Below, one piece after another: positions 7,426-16,226 of a stretch of DNA of 64,000 nucleotides. This DNA comes from Pseudomonas cichorii. GTDB lineage: Bacteria; Pseudomonadota; Gammaproteobacteria; Pseudomonadales; Pseudomonadaceae. The stretch spans positions 1 to 64,000 of the forward strand of contig NZ_RBRE01000069.1 of the NCBI RefSeq assembly GCF_003700275.1, in the 5' to 3' direction. Both the position numbers and the translations under genes were made by a program. The notes beneath the pieces were generated by a model. It did not search any database. It was not told where the DNA came from and saw only the letters and a list, made by a program, of their open reading frames with translations. Position 1 is the stretch's first letter; every line of letters starts with the position of its first letter.

Positions 7426-8390
7426 AAGATTTGAGTCAAATGATACGTGGGTATTCCCTGTTTCAGGCAATACCTTTGATTATTGAGCTGTTACGAGACA
7501 CAAACCCTGGAGTAAATGAAGAAGACATTCAGGACCTGCTGGAGTTTGAGGCCAATCCGAGCCTGGGATTTCCCGGTAGCGATATCGAATACCTACAGTT
7601 TTTTGAGGAGCATGGGCGGCAACGCGCGCGGCTGGGACTCAACCTGCTGGGGTTGTCTGGCGCCAGTTCTCCATTGCCGGCGTTTTATAGTGAATATGCC
7701 TTGGGCGATAGCGATGAAGCGAAGACCACACGTTCGTTTCTTGATGTTTTCCATCATCGCTTGCAGCGACTTATTTTCCCGACCTGGTCCAAATATCGGT
7801 ATAGCGCCAGCTTTACAAGTGGCGCACAGGATCCGTTTTCAGGGCAACTTTTTGCGCTGATCGGGTTGGCGGGCGAGGAGATTCGCAGCACCGGGGAACT
7901 GAACTGGAAACGTCTGTTGCCCTATCTGGGTTTACTGAGTCTGCGGGCGCATTCGGCGGCGTTGATCGAGTCTGTTCTGCGCTACTACTTCAAACATTCA
8001 CACGTATTTATTGAACAGTGTATGGAGCGTTCGGTAGTTGTCATTCAACGGCAACGTAATTGTCTGGGACGAGTAAATAACCGCCTGGGCGAAAATGTGG
8101 TCCTCGGTGAAAGCGTTCGTGATCGCGGTGGCAAGTTTCGCATTCATGTCAAACAGCTGGACTGGGGACGCTTTCACGAGTTCTTGCCTACAGGATCCGG
8201 CTTTGCATCGCTTTGTGCACTGGTGCGTTTCACCCTGCGTGACCCACTGGATTACGACATCCGCCTGGAATTGCGCCAGGACGAAATCAGAGAGTTGCGT
8301 ATCGCCGAGTCGAACCGTTGTCGCCTCGGCTGGAGCAGTTGGCTCGGGCATGAAAGGGCTGATGGCCTGGTTACTCTGAATAGCCATTAA
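7389..8390 (+). CDS. tssG: T6SS baseplate protein TssG
   Basis: A 333-residue TssG (VasB family). The family pattern is clear: MIRGYSLFQAIPLIIELL near residues 18-35, SLGFPGSDIEYLQFF, and ARLGLNLLGLSGASSPLPAFYSEYAL, followed by FHHRLQRLIFPTWSKYRY and LRYYFKHSHVFIEQ. TssG binds TssF in the baseplate. The first ATG lies inside the end of tssF, so the two genes are likely translationally coupled. An ATG at 7440 just before the conserved IRGYS motif is a possible shorter start. clpV follows 12 nt downstream. Confidence 0.94.
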   Translation: MDAAHGASTSALEDLSQMIRGYSLFQAIPLIIELLRDTNPGVNEEDIQDLLEFEANPSLGFPGSDIEYLQFFEEHGRQRARLGLNLLGLSGASSPLPAFYSEYALGDSDEAKTTRSFLDVFHHRLQRLIFPTWSKYRYSASFTSGAQDPFSGQLFALIGLAGEEIRSTGELNWKRLLPYLGLLSLRAHSAALIESVLRYYFKHSHVFIEQCMERSVVVIQRQRNCLGRVNNRLGENVVLGESVRDRGGKFRIHVKQLDWGRFHEFLPTGSGFASLCALVRFTLRDPLDYDIRLELRQDEIRELRIAESNRCRLGWSSWLGHERADGLVTLNSH

Positions 8391-8402
8391 GGACAGATAT
8401 TC

Positions 8403-10982
8403 ATGATCAATGTAGACCTGCAACAACTGGTCAATGCACTGGATGCAACAACCCGCCGAGACCTTGAGGGCACTGCTGAACGTTGTGTGGCAAGAGGTGG
8501 AAGCCGGATTCTGGTCGAGGATCTGCTGTTGACCCTGCTTGAACGTCCGCAAGGCCTTTTGTTGCGAGCCTTGCAGGATGCCGAAGTCGAGCCGGCAGAT
8601 CTGGCGGTTACATTGCAGCTCGCCATGGAGCACAGTTCCTGCCGCAATCCGGTATTCACGCCGGAACTGGTACAGTGGCTTCAGGATGCGTTGCTGGTTG
8701 CCAATCTGGAGTTGGGCCAGAGCCAGGTGGGGCAGGCCGCCTTGATCCTGGCCTTGCTGCGCAATCCGATCCGCTACGCCGGTAGCCGCTATCAACCATT
8801 GCTGGCGAAGATCAATATCGATCGCCTGCGTGATTTCGTGCTCGACGAGCAAGGCCTTTCCAGCGCCAGCGCCTCTATAGGGAATGATGAGTCCCTGCTG
8901 GCCCGTTTTACCCATAACCTGACTCGTCAGGCTCGCGATGGCGGGCTTGACCCGGTTTTATGCCGGGATCCTGAAATTCGTCAGATGATCGATATCCTGG
9001 CACGGCGCCGCAAGAACAATCCGATTGTGGTGGGCGAGGCGGGTGTCGGCAAGACGGCCATCGTTGAAGGTCTGGCGTTGCGAATTGCCCGCGGTGAAGT
9101 TCCGCAGCCCTTGAAAGGTGTCGAGGTGCTGTCGCTCGACATGGGCTTGCTGCAGGCCGGCGCGAGCCTCAAGGGCGAATTTGAACGCCGCCTCAAAGGC
9201 ATCATCGATGAGGTGAAGTCTTCTCCCGAGCCAATCATTCTTTTTATCGACGAAGCCCATACCCTGATCGGTGCTGGAGCCCAGGCGGGCAGTTCCGATG
9301 CGGCAAATCTGTTGAAGCCGGCATTGGCCAGGGGAGAGCTGCGCACCATCGCAGCAACGACCTGGACAGAGTACAAGAAGTATTTCGAGAAAGACCCGGC
9401 GCTGTCGCGACGCTTTCAGCCGGTGCAGGTACATGAGCCTGCGGTCAATGAGGCCATCACCATTCTGCGCGGGCTGGCGCCGGTCTATGAAAAGAGTCAC
9501 GGGGTTTATCTGCGCGATGATGCGGTCGTCGCGGCAGCACAGCTATCCGCCCGTTACCTGACTGGACGACAGTTGCCGGACAAGGCGGTTGATGTACTGG
9601 ATACGGCCTGTGCTCGCGTCCGGATCAGCCTCGCCGCGGCGCCTGCAGCACTGGAACATTTGCGCGCCGAACTGGCTGAAGGTCAACGCCAGCTTGCTGC
9701 CTTGCGACGTGATGCGGATGCCGGTCTGACGGTTGATGCCTGCTTGCTGTATGCGCTGGAAGCTCGTATGGCGCAGCTTTGCGAGGAACAGACCGAGTTG
9801 GAGAAACGCTGGTTCGAGCAGCGAGAAATTGCTGAACGTGTCCTTGAACTGCGTCAGCAACTGGCCAGCGCGCGCCACTGTCAGGGCCACGAAATTCCTG
9901 TCTCGCTTGAGCATGAGTTACAGATCGCCCATCAGCGCCTTATACAGGCTCAGGCAATTGATCGGCTGGTCAGCTTCGAGGTCTGTCCACGTCTTGTCGC
10001 CGAGGTCGTCAGCGCCTGTACCGGCATTCCCCTTTCCCAACTGGCCCGTGAGTACAGCGCCAGGGTTGCTGATTTTGCTGCGGGTCTGCGCTTGTCTATT
10101 CGTGGTCAGGAGCAAGCCATTCAGGTACTGGATCCCGCCATGCGGGCGGTGGCGGCAGGCCTGAACAAAGCCGATGCGCCAGTCGGGGTCTTTCTGCTGG
10201 CAGGACCCAGCGGGGTCGGCAAGACCGAGACGGCTCTGGCTCTCGCCGATCTGCTCTACGGTGGCGAGCGCTTCCTGATCACGATAAACATGTCCGAATT
10301 CCAGGAGAAACATACGGTTTCCCGGTTGATCGGAGCGCCACCGGGTTATGTCGGCTACGGCGAGGGTGGAATGTTGACCGAAGCTGTGCGGCAAAAACCG
10401 TATTCGGTGGTGTTGCTGGATGAAGTGGAAAAGGCCGATCCGGATGTATTGAATCTGTTCTATCAGATCTTCGACAAGGGCATGGTCAACGATGGCGAAG
10501 GCCGGGAAATAGACTTCCGCAATACCTTGATCCTGATGACCTCCAACTTGGGAGGCGCTGAAATCAATGCACTTTGCCGGAACGGTAAACGCCCGACAGT
10601 TGATGAGTTGGACAAGGTCATGCGCCCGGTACTCAGTGCGCACTTCAAACCGGCGTTACTGGCGCGGATGAAAGTGGTGCCTTACTACCCGATTTGCGAT
10701 GCATTGCTGCGTGAGCTGGTTGAACTCAAGCTTCTGCGGCTGGGCGAACGTTTGTCAGGCCGACAACTATTGTTCAGTCATTGTCAGGCGCTGGTCACTT
10801 ACCTGGCTGAGCGTTGTACGCAAAGCGACAGTGGTGCCCGGCTGGTGGATTCCCTGCTCGATCTGCATGTACTGCCGCTGATCGCCGACCGCGTACTGGA
10901 TGCCATGGCACGGGGCGACAGACTGGAAAAAGTGCATGTCACCCTCGACGACACCAACACCGTCATCTGCGAGTGTATGTGA
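8403..10982 (+). CDS. clpV: T6SS ATPase ClpV (TssH)
   Basis: An 859-residue AAA+ ClpV, which extracts and unfolds contracted TssB/TssC sheath for recycling. Domain order is an N-terminal Clp-N domain, AAA-1 with Walker A GEAGVGKT at about 211-218 and Walker B ILFIDEAHTLIGAG, a coiled middle domain rich in Gln, Glu and Leu (about 420-540), and AAA-2 with Walker A GPSGVGKT at about 601-608 and Walker B VVLLDEVEKADPDVLNLF. All nucleotide-binding motifs are intact. It ends one base before the sigma-54 activator gene, matching the clpV2-sfa2 order of P. aeruginosa HSI-II. Confidence 0.97.
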   Translation: MINVDLQQLVNALDATTRRDLEGTAERCVARGGSRILVEDLLLTLLERPQGLLLRALQDAEVEPADLAVTLQLAMEHSSCRNPVFTPELVQWLQDALLVANLELGQSQVGQAALILALLRNPIRYAGSRYQPLLAKINIDRLRDFVLDEQGLSSASASIGNDESLLARFTHNLTRQARDGGLDPVLCRDPEIRQMIDILARRRKNNPIVVGEAGVGKTAIVEGLALRIARGEVPQPLKGVEVLSLDMGLLQAGASLKGEFERRLKGIIDEVKSSPEPIILFIDEAHTLIGAGAQAGSSDAANLLKPALARGELRTIAATTWTEYKKYFEKDPALSRRFQPVQVHEPAVNEAITILRGLAPVYEKSHGVYLRDDAVVAAAQLSARYLTGRQLPDKAVDVLDTACARVRISLAAAPAALEHLRAELAEGQRQLAALRRDADAGLTVDACLLYALEARMAQLCEEQTELEKRWFEQREIAERVLELRQQLASARHCQGHEIPVSLEHELQIAHQRLIQAQAIDRLVSFEVCPRLVAEVVSACTGIPLSQLAREYSARVADFAAGLRLSIRGQEQAIQVLDPAMRAVAAGLNKADAPVGVFLLAGPSGVGKTETALALADLLYGGERFLITINMSEFQEKHTVSRLIGAPPGYVGYGEGGMLTEAVRQKPYSVVLLDEVEKADPDVLNLFYQIFDKGMVNDGEGREIDFRNTLILMTSNLGGAEINALCRNGKRPTVDELDKVMRPVLSAHFKPALLARMKVVPYYPICDALLRELVELKLLRLGERLSGRQLLFSHCQALVTYLAERCTQSDSGARLVDSLLDLHVLPLIADRVLDAMARGDRLEKVHVTLDDTNTVICECM

Positions 10983-10983
10983 G

Positions 10984-12510
10984 ATGACGCTGATGTTTGC
11001 CTCCATGGAAGAGCCGCTCGACTATGCCGGAAACCTTTGTGCTCAATACGCAGCGCTTTCGCGGTTCTGCGACAGTGAAACGCTGTTGCAGGGTTTTGTG
11101 CGTGCTGCCACTGAGCTGAGTGGTTGCGAGCTGGCCCGGTTATATCTGCTCGATGCTACCCATACCCGGTTGAAATTGTGTGCAGAGTCTCTGGACCCAG
11201 CGGTTACACCGCAGTTACCTGCACGTCTTGCTGTGGACTGCCACGATGAGCAGTTATTGCAGTTCTGTCTCTGCCAGAACCAGGTGGTCAGTGTGGCTGA
11301 ACTGAGCCCAGGCTTGTATGACACGCGCTTTTTGCCGAGTCATGAAAAGGCCTGGAAGTCGCTGCTATGTGTGCCTCTGGTCAATCCGCAACAGAGGGTT
11401 GTCGGCCTGCTGGTTTGTGCAGGCGTGAATATCCGGGTTCTGGACGGTTATGCCGAATCACTGGGCGCGCTCGGGGCGTTCGTACTTTCACAGTTGCAGT
11501 TGCTGCAACGACTGCGCAACCCGCAGGCGCCGCTGGTTCCGGCACTTGAAATGACTCCTCGCGAAACAAGGTATGGATTGATCGGCCAAAGCGAGATCAT
11601 GCAGCAGACCTGTCATTTGATCGGCAAGGTCCTGCACAGCTCCTATACCGTGCTGCTGACTGGCGAAACGGGCACCGGCAAAGAAGTGGTAGCCCGTGCC
11701 ATACACGACCATGGTCCGCGCCGCTCCAGGCCTTTTGTCGTGCAGAACTGCACGGCTTTCCCTGAAGGTCTTCTGGAAAGCGAGTTGTTCGGCTACCGAA
11801 GAGGTGCATTTACCGGAGCGGATCGTGATCGCATGGGGCTGTTCGATGCCGCCAATGGCGGCACGCTGCTGCTGGACGAGATTGGCGATATGCCGCTGTC
11901 CTTGCAGGCCAAGCTGTTGCGGGTCCTGCAGGAAGGAGAAATCCGTCCTCTGGGCTCAAGTGATACCCGCAAGGTCGATGTGCGCATCATCGCCGCAACG
12001 CACCGCAATCTGCTGGCTCTGGTCGCCGAAGGGCTGTTCAGGGAAGACCTTTACTATCGCCTTGCACAATTCCCCATCGAGCTGCCTTCGTTACGCCATC
12101 GTGAAGGTGACATTGTGGCACTGGCACGGCACTTTGCTGACAAGGCCTGCGACTTTCTGCAGCGGGCCCCGGTTCAATGGTCTGAAGTGGCGCTGCTCCT
12201 GCTATGCAAACGCAACTTTCCCGGCAATGTCCGTGAGTTGAAAGGATTGGTCGAGCGCGCTGTGCTGTTGTGCGAAGGCGAGGAACTGTTGCCTGAGCAT
12301 TTTTCTTTCGATGTAAAACTGTTGGCCCGTGATACCAGCCTCAATCTGCGCGAGCGTCTTGAGCAAGTCGAGCGCAGTGTATTACTCGACAGTTTGCGCA
12401 AGAGTGGCGGTAATCGCAGTCTGGCGGCTCGCGAACTGGGGCTGGCCCGCCGAACGCTGCTTTATCGTATGGCGCACTTGAAAATCCGGCGTGATGAATT
12501 ACCGGCCTGA
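10984..12510 (+). CDS. Sigma-54-dependent activator of the T6SS (Sfa2/VasH-like)
   Basis: A 508-residue bacterial enhancer-binding protein. A GAF-like sensor region fills residues about 15-190. The AAA+ domain has Walker A GETGTGKE at about 227-234, the sigma-54 contact loop GAFTGA at 274-279 and Walker B TLLLDEIGDMPL. A Fis-type helix-turn-helix closes the protein (GGNRSLAARELGLARRTLLYRM). It should open sigma-54 promoters. The ATG at 10984 is one base after the clpV stop. An upstream in-frame start inside clpV is rejected because its extension is low-complexity out-of-frame sequence. The likely targets are the divergent hcp and tssA promoters, which carry repeated palindromes. Confidence 0.94.
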   Translation: MTLMFASMEEPLDYAGNLCAQYAALSRFCDSETLLQGFVRAATELSGCELARLYLLDATHTRLKLCAESLDPAVTPQLPARLAVDCHDEQLLQFCLCQNQVVSVAELSPGLYDTRFLPSHEKAWKSLLCVPLVNPQQRVVGLLVCAGVNIRVLDGYAESLGALGAFVLSQLQLLQRLRNPQAPLVPALEMTPRETRYGLIGQSEIMQQTCHLIGKVLHSSYTVLLTGETGTGKEVVARAIHDHGPRRSRPFVVQNCTAFPEGLLESELFGYRRGAFTGADRDRMGLFDAANGGTLLLDEIGDMPLSLQAKLLRVLQEGEIRPLGSSDTRKVDVRIIAATHRNLLALVAEGLFREDLYYRLAQFPIELPSLRHREGDIVALARHFADKACDFLQRAPVQWSEVALLLLCKRNFPGNVRELKGLVERAVLLCEGEELLPEHFSFDVKLLARDTSLNLRERLEQVERSVLLDSLRKSGGNRSLAARELGLARRTLLYRMAHLKIRRDELPA

Positions 12511-12561
12511 TCATTAGAGTACGTTTTTAATTCTGTATATATCCATGCTCACGGAGGAATC

Positions 12562-12702
12562 ATGAGTATTCGCTGCTGGCTGTCCGTTATTTTTATTCTG
12601 GCAGTTATTGCTGTTTTGCCTGGTTGTAGTGGCAGCTTCAAGTTTGATGATGACGACTATCGATCGTTGGGTGATCCCGGCGCAATAAATCGTGGCAAGT
12701 AA
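12562..12702 (+). CDS. 46-residue predicted lipoprotein in the T6SS operon
   Basis: ATG at 12562 with GGAGGAATC immediately upstream. The peptide starts MSIRCWLSVIFILAVIAVLPGCSG: a charged N-terminus, a hydrophobic core and a lipobox LPGC with Cys at 22. The mature part is only 25 residues, acidic near its start (FDDDDYRS) and ends GAINRGK. It sits between the activator gene and the TagH-like gene, 18 bases before the latter's start. I do not recognise a named family. A lipoprotein anchored next to the TssJ-L-M membrane complex is plausible; an entry-exclusion or accessory role is not shown. Confidence 0.75.
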   Translation: MSIRCWLSVIFILAVIAVLPGCSGSFKFDDDDYRSLGDPGAINRGK

Positions 12703-12720
12703 TTGCAAGGAGATGGATTT

Positions 12721-13521
12721 ATGGAGCCGGATTTTGAAAGAGTGAACACTTTGCTGGACCCTCTTGCTGCAATGGAACATGGAAACCATGCTTATTCAGC
12801 TATCGATGATGTCATGTCAATGTTGAATGAATCAGCCTCTCTCGGACAGTATTCGGGGCAGGTACCGGCAGGCAGCGAAAACCTGCTGCTGCCTGGGTTG
12901 ATCGAAACTCCTTCGGTCGAGTCATCAGCCTGTCCTGGCGAGCCGGAGCCGTTCTCTGAAACATTCTGGACAGCATTCGGCAATGCGCTGGGCATCCCCT
13001 TCGACAGCCTTGAACCGCCCGAGCGTGAAGCCCTGGCGCTCAATGCCGCTCGCTTGTTCAGACAATGTATCGCTGGCTTGCGCAAGAACCTGCACACCCG
13101 TAATGAGCTGAAGCGCGCGTTGCAGTCAGCCCCTGAAACTGTCCATCCACTTGAAGAGGCCGCCGATACCAGCGCAGCCATTGAGCACGTATTGCACTGT
13201 GCATCATCCGGATCATTGATTGTTCAAGGTTTTCGGAACTTGCAGGCGCATCAGGTCGGCTTGTTCGTTGCCGGTCGAAGTACATTGCAGGCCACTCTCG
13301 GGCACTTTTCACCGCAGCAACTGATCTGGCAGTTTGAACGAAATGACAACACGTCGTTATTGCGAACGGCGGGCAGCCGCTGGCGTGCCTATATACGCCA
13401 TTACCACAGTCTGGAACAACAGGATGAATGGAAGGAGCACCTGTTGTTGCACAACTTTTCTCATGCGTATGAAGAGCAGGTTCGCTTGATAAATACCCTC
13501 CACCTCGATAGCCAAGGATGA
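12721..13521 (+). CDS. TagH-like T6SS protein lacking the FHA domain
   Basis: A 266-residue protein whose residues about 80-250 match the C-terminal domain found in FHA proteins of T6SS clusters (TagH/Fha/VasC): FWTAFGNALGIPFDSL, LALNAARLFRQCIAGLRKNLHTRNELKRAL, then FRNLQAHQVGLFVAGRSTLQATLGHFSP and WRAYIRHYHSL. The N-terminal 75 residues hold no forkhead-associated GRS/N/H pattern and look like a short acidic linker. In P. aeruginosa HSI-II the equivalent position holds Fha2 with an FHA domain. The ATG at 12721 follows AAGGAG; a TTG at 12703 is less likely. Its stop overlaps the region just before tssJ. Confidence 0.85.
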   Translation: MEPDFERVNTLLDPLAAMEHGNHAYSAIDDVMSMLNESASLGQYSGQVPAGSENLLLPGLIETPSVESSACPGEPEPFSETFWTAFGNALGIPFDSLEPPEREALALNAARLFRQCIAGLRKNLHTRNELKRALQSAPETVHPLEEAADTSAAIEHVLHCASSGSLIVQGFRNLQAHQVGLFVAGRSTLQATLGHFSPQQLIWQFERNDNTSLLRTAGSRWRAYIRHYHSLEQQDEWKEHLLLHNFSHAYEEQVRLINTLHLDSQG

Positions 13522-13526
13522 TACTT

Positions 13527-14021
13527 ATGTTGCGCCTCAAGAGTCCGATCATGCTGACAGTGCTGTTGGCACTTGGCAGTTGTTCGACATTGTCGCCTTA
13601 CTCGACTCAAACCCGCTTGAGTCTGCAATTGACTGCCAGTGAAACCCTCAATCCGGATATCAACGGTCGATCTTCTCCCATCGTCCTGCGCCTGTTGGAA
13701 TTGAGGCAGCCGGTTGCCTTCGAGAACCTGGATTTTTTCAGTCTGTATGGGCGAGCCAGAGAATCCCTGAATCATGACCTGGTGGCCAGTGAGGAGCGGG
13801 AACTGCAACCCGGACAACGTGTGTTGCTCAAGCTCAAGGCCGGCAAGGGCAGTCACTATGTCGGGATTCTGGCCGCTTATCGAAACCTGCCTGAAGCCCG
13901 CTGGCGGCATGTCATTCCGCTCATGGCCGAAGGGCATACCCGGACCGAATTGACTCTCGATGAAAACGGTATTCATCGCAGCGATGAGCATCAGCCAGAG
14001 CGAATGACCGGTCATGAATGA
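13527..14021 (+). CDS. tssJ: T6SS outer-membrane lipoprotein TssJ
   Basis: A 164-residue lipoprotein with signal peptide MLRLKSPIMLTVLLALGSCS (lipobox LGSC, lipid-bearing Cys about 19) and a TssJ-type beta-sandwich (LSLQLTASETLNPDINGRSSPIVLRLLELRQPVAFENLDFFSLY). The SPIVLRLYQLK-like pattern is diagnostic. TssJ anchors TssM in the outer membrane. I favour the ATG at 13527, eight bases after AAGGA; an ATG at 13518 overlapping the preceding stop would add three residues. The 3' end overlaps tssK by eight bases. Confidence 0.95.
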   Translation: MLRLKSPIMLTVLLALGSCSTLSPYSTQTRLSLQLTASETLNPDINGRSSPIVLRLLELRQPVAFENLDFFSLYGRARESLNHDLVASEERELQPGQRVLLKLKAGKGSHYVGILAAYRNLPEARWRHVIPLMAEGHTRTELTLDENGIHRSDEHQPERMTGHE

Positions 14022-15348
14022 GCATAAAGTCATCTGGCGCGAAGGCATGTTATTGCGCCCGCAGCATTTCCAGCATAACGACCGTTATTACGATCAACAG
14101 ATGAAGCTGCGCACCCGCCTGGCCGGTGCCTATTTGTGGGGCTTCATGGAACTGGTGATCGACCCGCAGTTTCTGGCCTCGGGGCAGATAGTGATTGCCC
14201 GGGCATCGGGTGTTCTTGCCGATGGCAGTCTCTTCGACCTCCGCGATCGCGACAAGCCCTTGGCCCTGGATATACCACCGAATATCACCGATATGCCGGT
14301 CTATCTTGCCCTGCCGCTGGTGACCGGCAACTACATTGAAGCACGGGGGCCCGAACAGCCGGACGTGATTGCCCGCTATACCTCCTATACGCGCAGGATT
14401 GCCGACTCCAATGCCGGAGAAGACAGCGCGGCAGAGATTCTTTGCGCGCGTCCTGAATTTCGTCTGTTTGTGGGGGAGCAGCAGAGCGATCAGACCCATG
14501 TGAAACTCAAGGTGTGCCACGTACTGTCGGTTTCATCTGATCAGGCAATCACGCTTGCCCCCGATTTCACCGCGACCTTCATCAATGTTCGCGGCTCGGC
14601 CTATCTGGCTTCGTGTCTCAAGGAGGTCGTGGGATTGCTTGGATATCGCGGCGACGCGATTGCCCAGCGCATACGTGCCAGCGGCAAGGTCGGGGGGGCC
14701 GAAGTTGGCGACTTCATGATGTTGCAACTGATCAATCGCACCGAACTGGTCCTCAAGCATTATCTGAACATCGAGGACGTACACCCCGAAGAGTTGTACC
14801 GCGTGCTGTTGAGCATGCTTGGCGAACTTGCCACTTTCGGTAGCGACAGCAGGCGTCCCCGCTTGAACAGTGCTTATCGGCACAGCGATCAATGCGCGAC
14901 GTTCAAGGCCTTGATGGCCGAGATCCGCCAGGTGTTGTCGATGGTTCTTGAACAGCATGCCACCGAGCTGGAGCTACAGGCTCGCCAGTATGGCGTACTG
15001 GTTTCGCCCCGTGTCGACCAGCAATTGCTTGGCTCGGCGTCGTTTGTGCTGGCTGCCAGTGCCCATTGCGATAGTGAAGAACTGCGCCATCGCTTGCCAT
15101 CCCATCTCAAGGTCGGATCCGTAGAGAGCATCCGCGAGCTGGTCAATCTGCATCTGCCGGGCATCCGCCTCAGACCGCTGCCGGTAGCGCCCAGGCAGAT
15201 TCCGTTTCACTCCAGCAAGACCTATTTCATCCTTGAACTCACTGATCAGGAGCAAGCCCGGGTAGATGCTTGCGGTGGTTTTGCTTTCCATGTTTCAGGT
15301 GAGTTTGACGGGCTCGAATTGAAATTCTGGGCCATCAGGAACTCATGA
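14014..15348 (+). CDS. tssK: T6SS baseplate-membrane adaptor TssK
   Basis: A 444-residue TssK, normal in length. The N-terminal KVIWREGMLLRPQHFQHNDRYYDQQMKLR is the family signature. The rest shows the shoulder and neck domains and the C-terminal head (RLPSHLKVGSVESIRELVNLHLPGIRLRPLPVAPRQIPFHSSKTYFILE). TssK trimers link the baseplate (TssFGE) to the TssL/TssM membrane complex. It overlaps tssJ at the 5' end and tssL by four bases (ATGA) at the 3' end, so translation is probably coupled. Confidence 0.97.
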   Translation: MNEHKVIWREGMLLRPQHFQHNDRYYDQQMKLRTRLAGAYLWGFMELVIDPQFLASGQIVIARASGVLADGSLFDLRDRDKPLALDIPPNITDMPVYLALPLVTGNYIEARGPEQPDVIARYTSYTRRIADSNAGEDSAAEILCARPEFRLFVGEQQSDQTHVKLKVCHVLSVSSDQAITLAPDFTATFINVRGSAYLASCLKEVVGLLGYRGDAIAQRIRASGKVGGAEVGDFMMLQLINRTELVLKHYLNIEDVHPEELYRVLLSMLGELATFGSDSRRPRLNSAYRHSDQCATFKALMAEIRQVLSMVLEQHATELELQARQYGVLVSPRVDQQLLGSASFVLAASAHCDSEELRHRLPSHLKVGSVESIRELVNLHLPGIRLRPLPVAPRQIPFHSSKTYFILELTDQEQARVDACGGFAFHVSGEFDGLELKFWAIRNS

Positions 15349-16226
15349 ACATGCGCATGGAAAATCATCAGGATGACAGCCTGCTCTCTGACGAGCATCG
15401 GCCAGAGACTGCCTTACATGGCGCGCTCGGCGACTTCAGCCGGGCGCCCGGTTTTGAGCAGCTTGAAGAACAATTGATCTACAGCGCCCGCCTGACACAG
15501 GAAGAGGCGTTCAGCATCAATATCAACCCGCTGGTTACAGCCGCGAGTGATCTGTTGGTACAGATCGTCAATCTGGCACGTAACGGGGCAGAGGGCGATC
15601 TGCACTCTCTTAACCGCAACCTTGCCCAGGCTGTAAGGCTTTTCGAGGTGCGAGCCCGACAAAACGGCATCGAGAACGATCAATTGCTGGCCGCCCGCTA
15701 TGTCCTCTGCACAGTGATCGATGAAACCGTGCTGACCACAGACTGGGGCAATGAGTGGTCGACGATGAGTCTGTTGAGCCGTTTCCACAAGGAGACCTTT
15801 GGCGGGGAAAAGTTCTTCCAGTTGCTGGAGCGCCTGTCGAGCAATCCGGTCAGGCATTTACCGATGCTGGAGTTGATGTACCTGTGCCTGTCACTGGGGT
15901 TTGAGGGCAAGTACCGGGTCATGAAGCGCGGCAATGCAGAGCTGGAAATGATTCGTGGCGGCCTTTACCGACAGATAAGGCAATTGCGCGGGGAGGTCAG
16001 TGCCGAGTTGTCTCCACACTGGCATGGACTGCAGGGCCGACAGGATTCTGCCATTCGCAGCGTTCCCTGGTGGTTGGTGGGGCTGTTTACCCTTGTGAGT
16101 CTGACGGTGATGTATTCGGGGTTCGCCTGGGTGTTGGCCGAGCAGCGCGAAACGGTGCTTGAGTCTTACCGACAGTTCATTTCGACAGCCCTCAAGTCCC
16201 CCGATGCCAACAGAGACCTGCAATGA
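15345..16226 (+). CDS. tssL: T6SS inner-membrane protein TssL (DotU family)
   Basis: A 293-residue TssL. The cytoplasmic hook domain (INPLVTAASDLLVQIVNLA, ARYVLCTVIDETVLTTDWG, FHKETFGGEKFFQLLERL, PMLELMYLCLSLGFEGKYRV) is followed by a single transmembrane helix at about 233-256 (WWLVGLFTLVSLTVMYSGFA). There is no C-terminal OmpA peptidoglycan-binding domain, so it is the short form. It works with TssM and TssJ as the membrane complex. The start overlaps tssK by four bases, and the stop overlaps tssM by four. Confidence 0.96.
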   Translation: MNMRMENHQDDSLLSDEHRPETALHGALGDFSRAPGFEQLEEQLIYSARLTQEEAFSININPLVTAASDLLVQIVNLARNGAEGDLHSLNRNLAQAVRLFEVRARQNGIENDQLLAARYVLCTVIDETVLTTDWGNEWSTMSLLSRFHKETFGGEKFFQLLERLSSNPVRHLPMLELMYLCLSLGFEGKYRVMKRGNAELEMIRGGLYRQIRQLRGEVSAELSPHWHGLQGRQDSAIRSVPWWLVGLFTLVSLTVMYSGFAWVLAEQRETVLESYRQFISTALKSPDANRDLQ

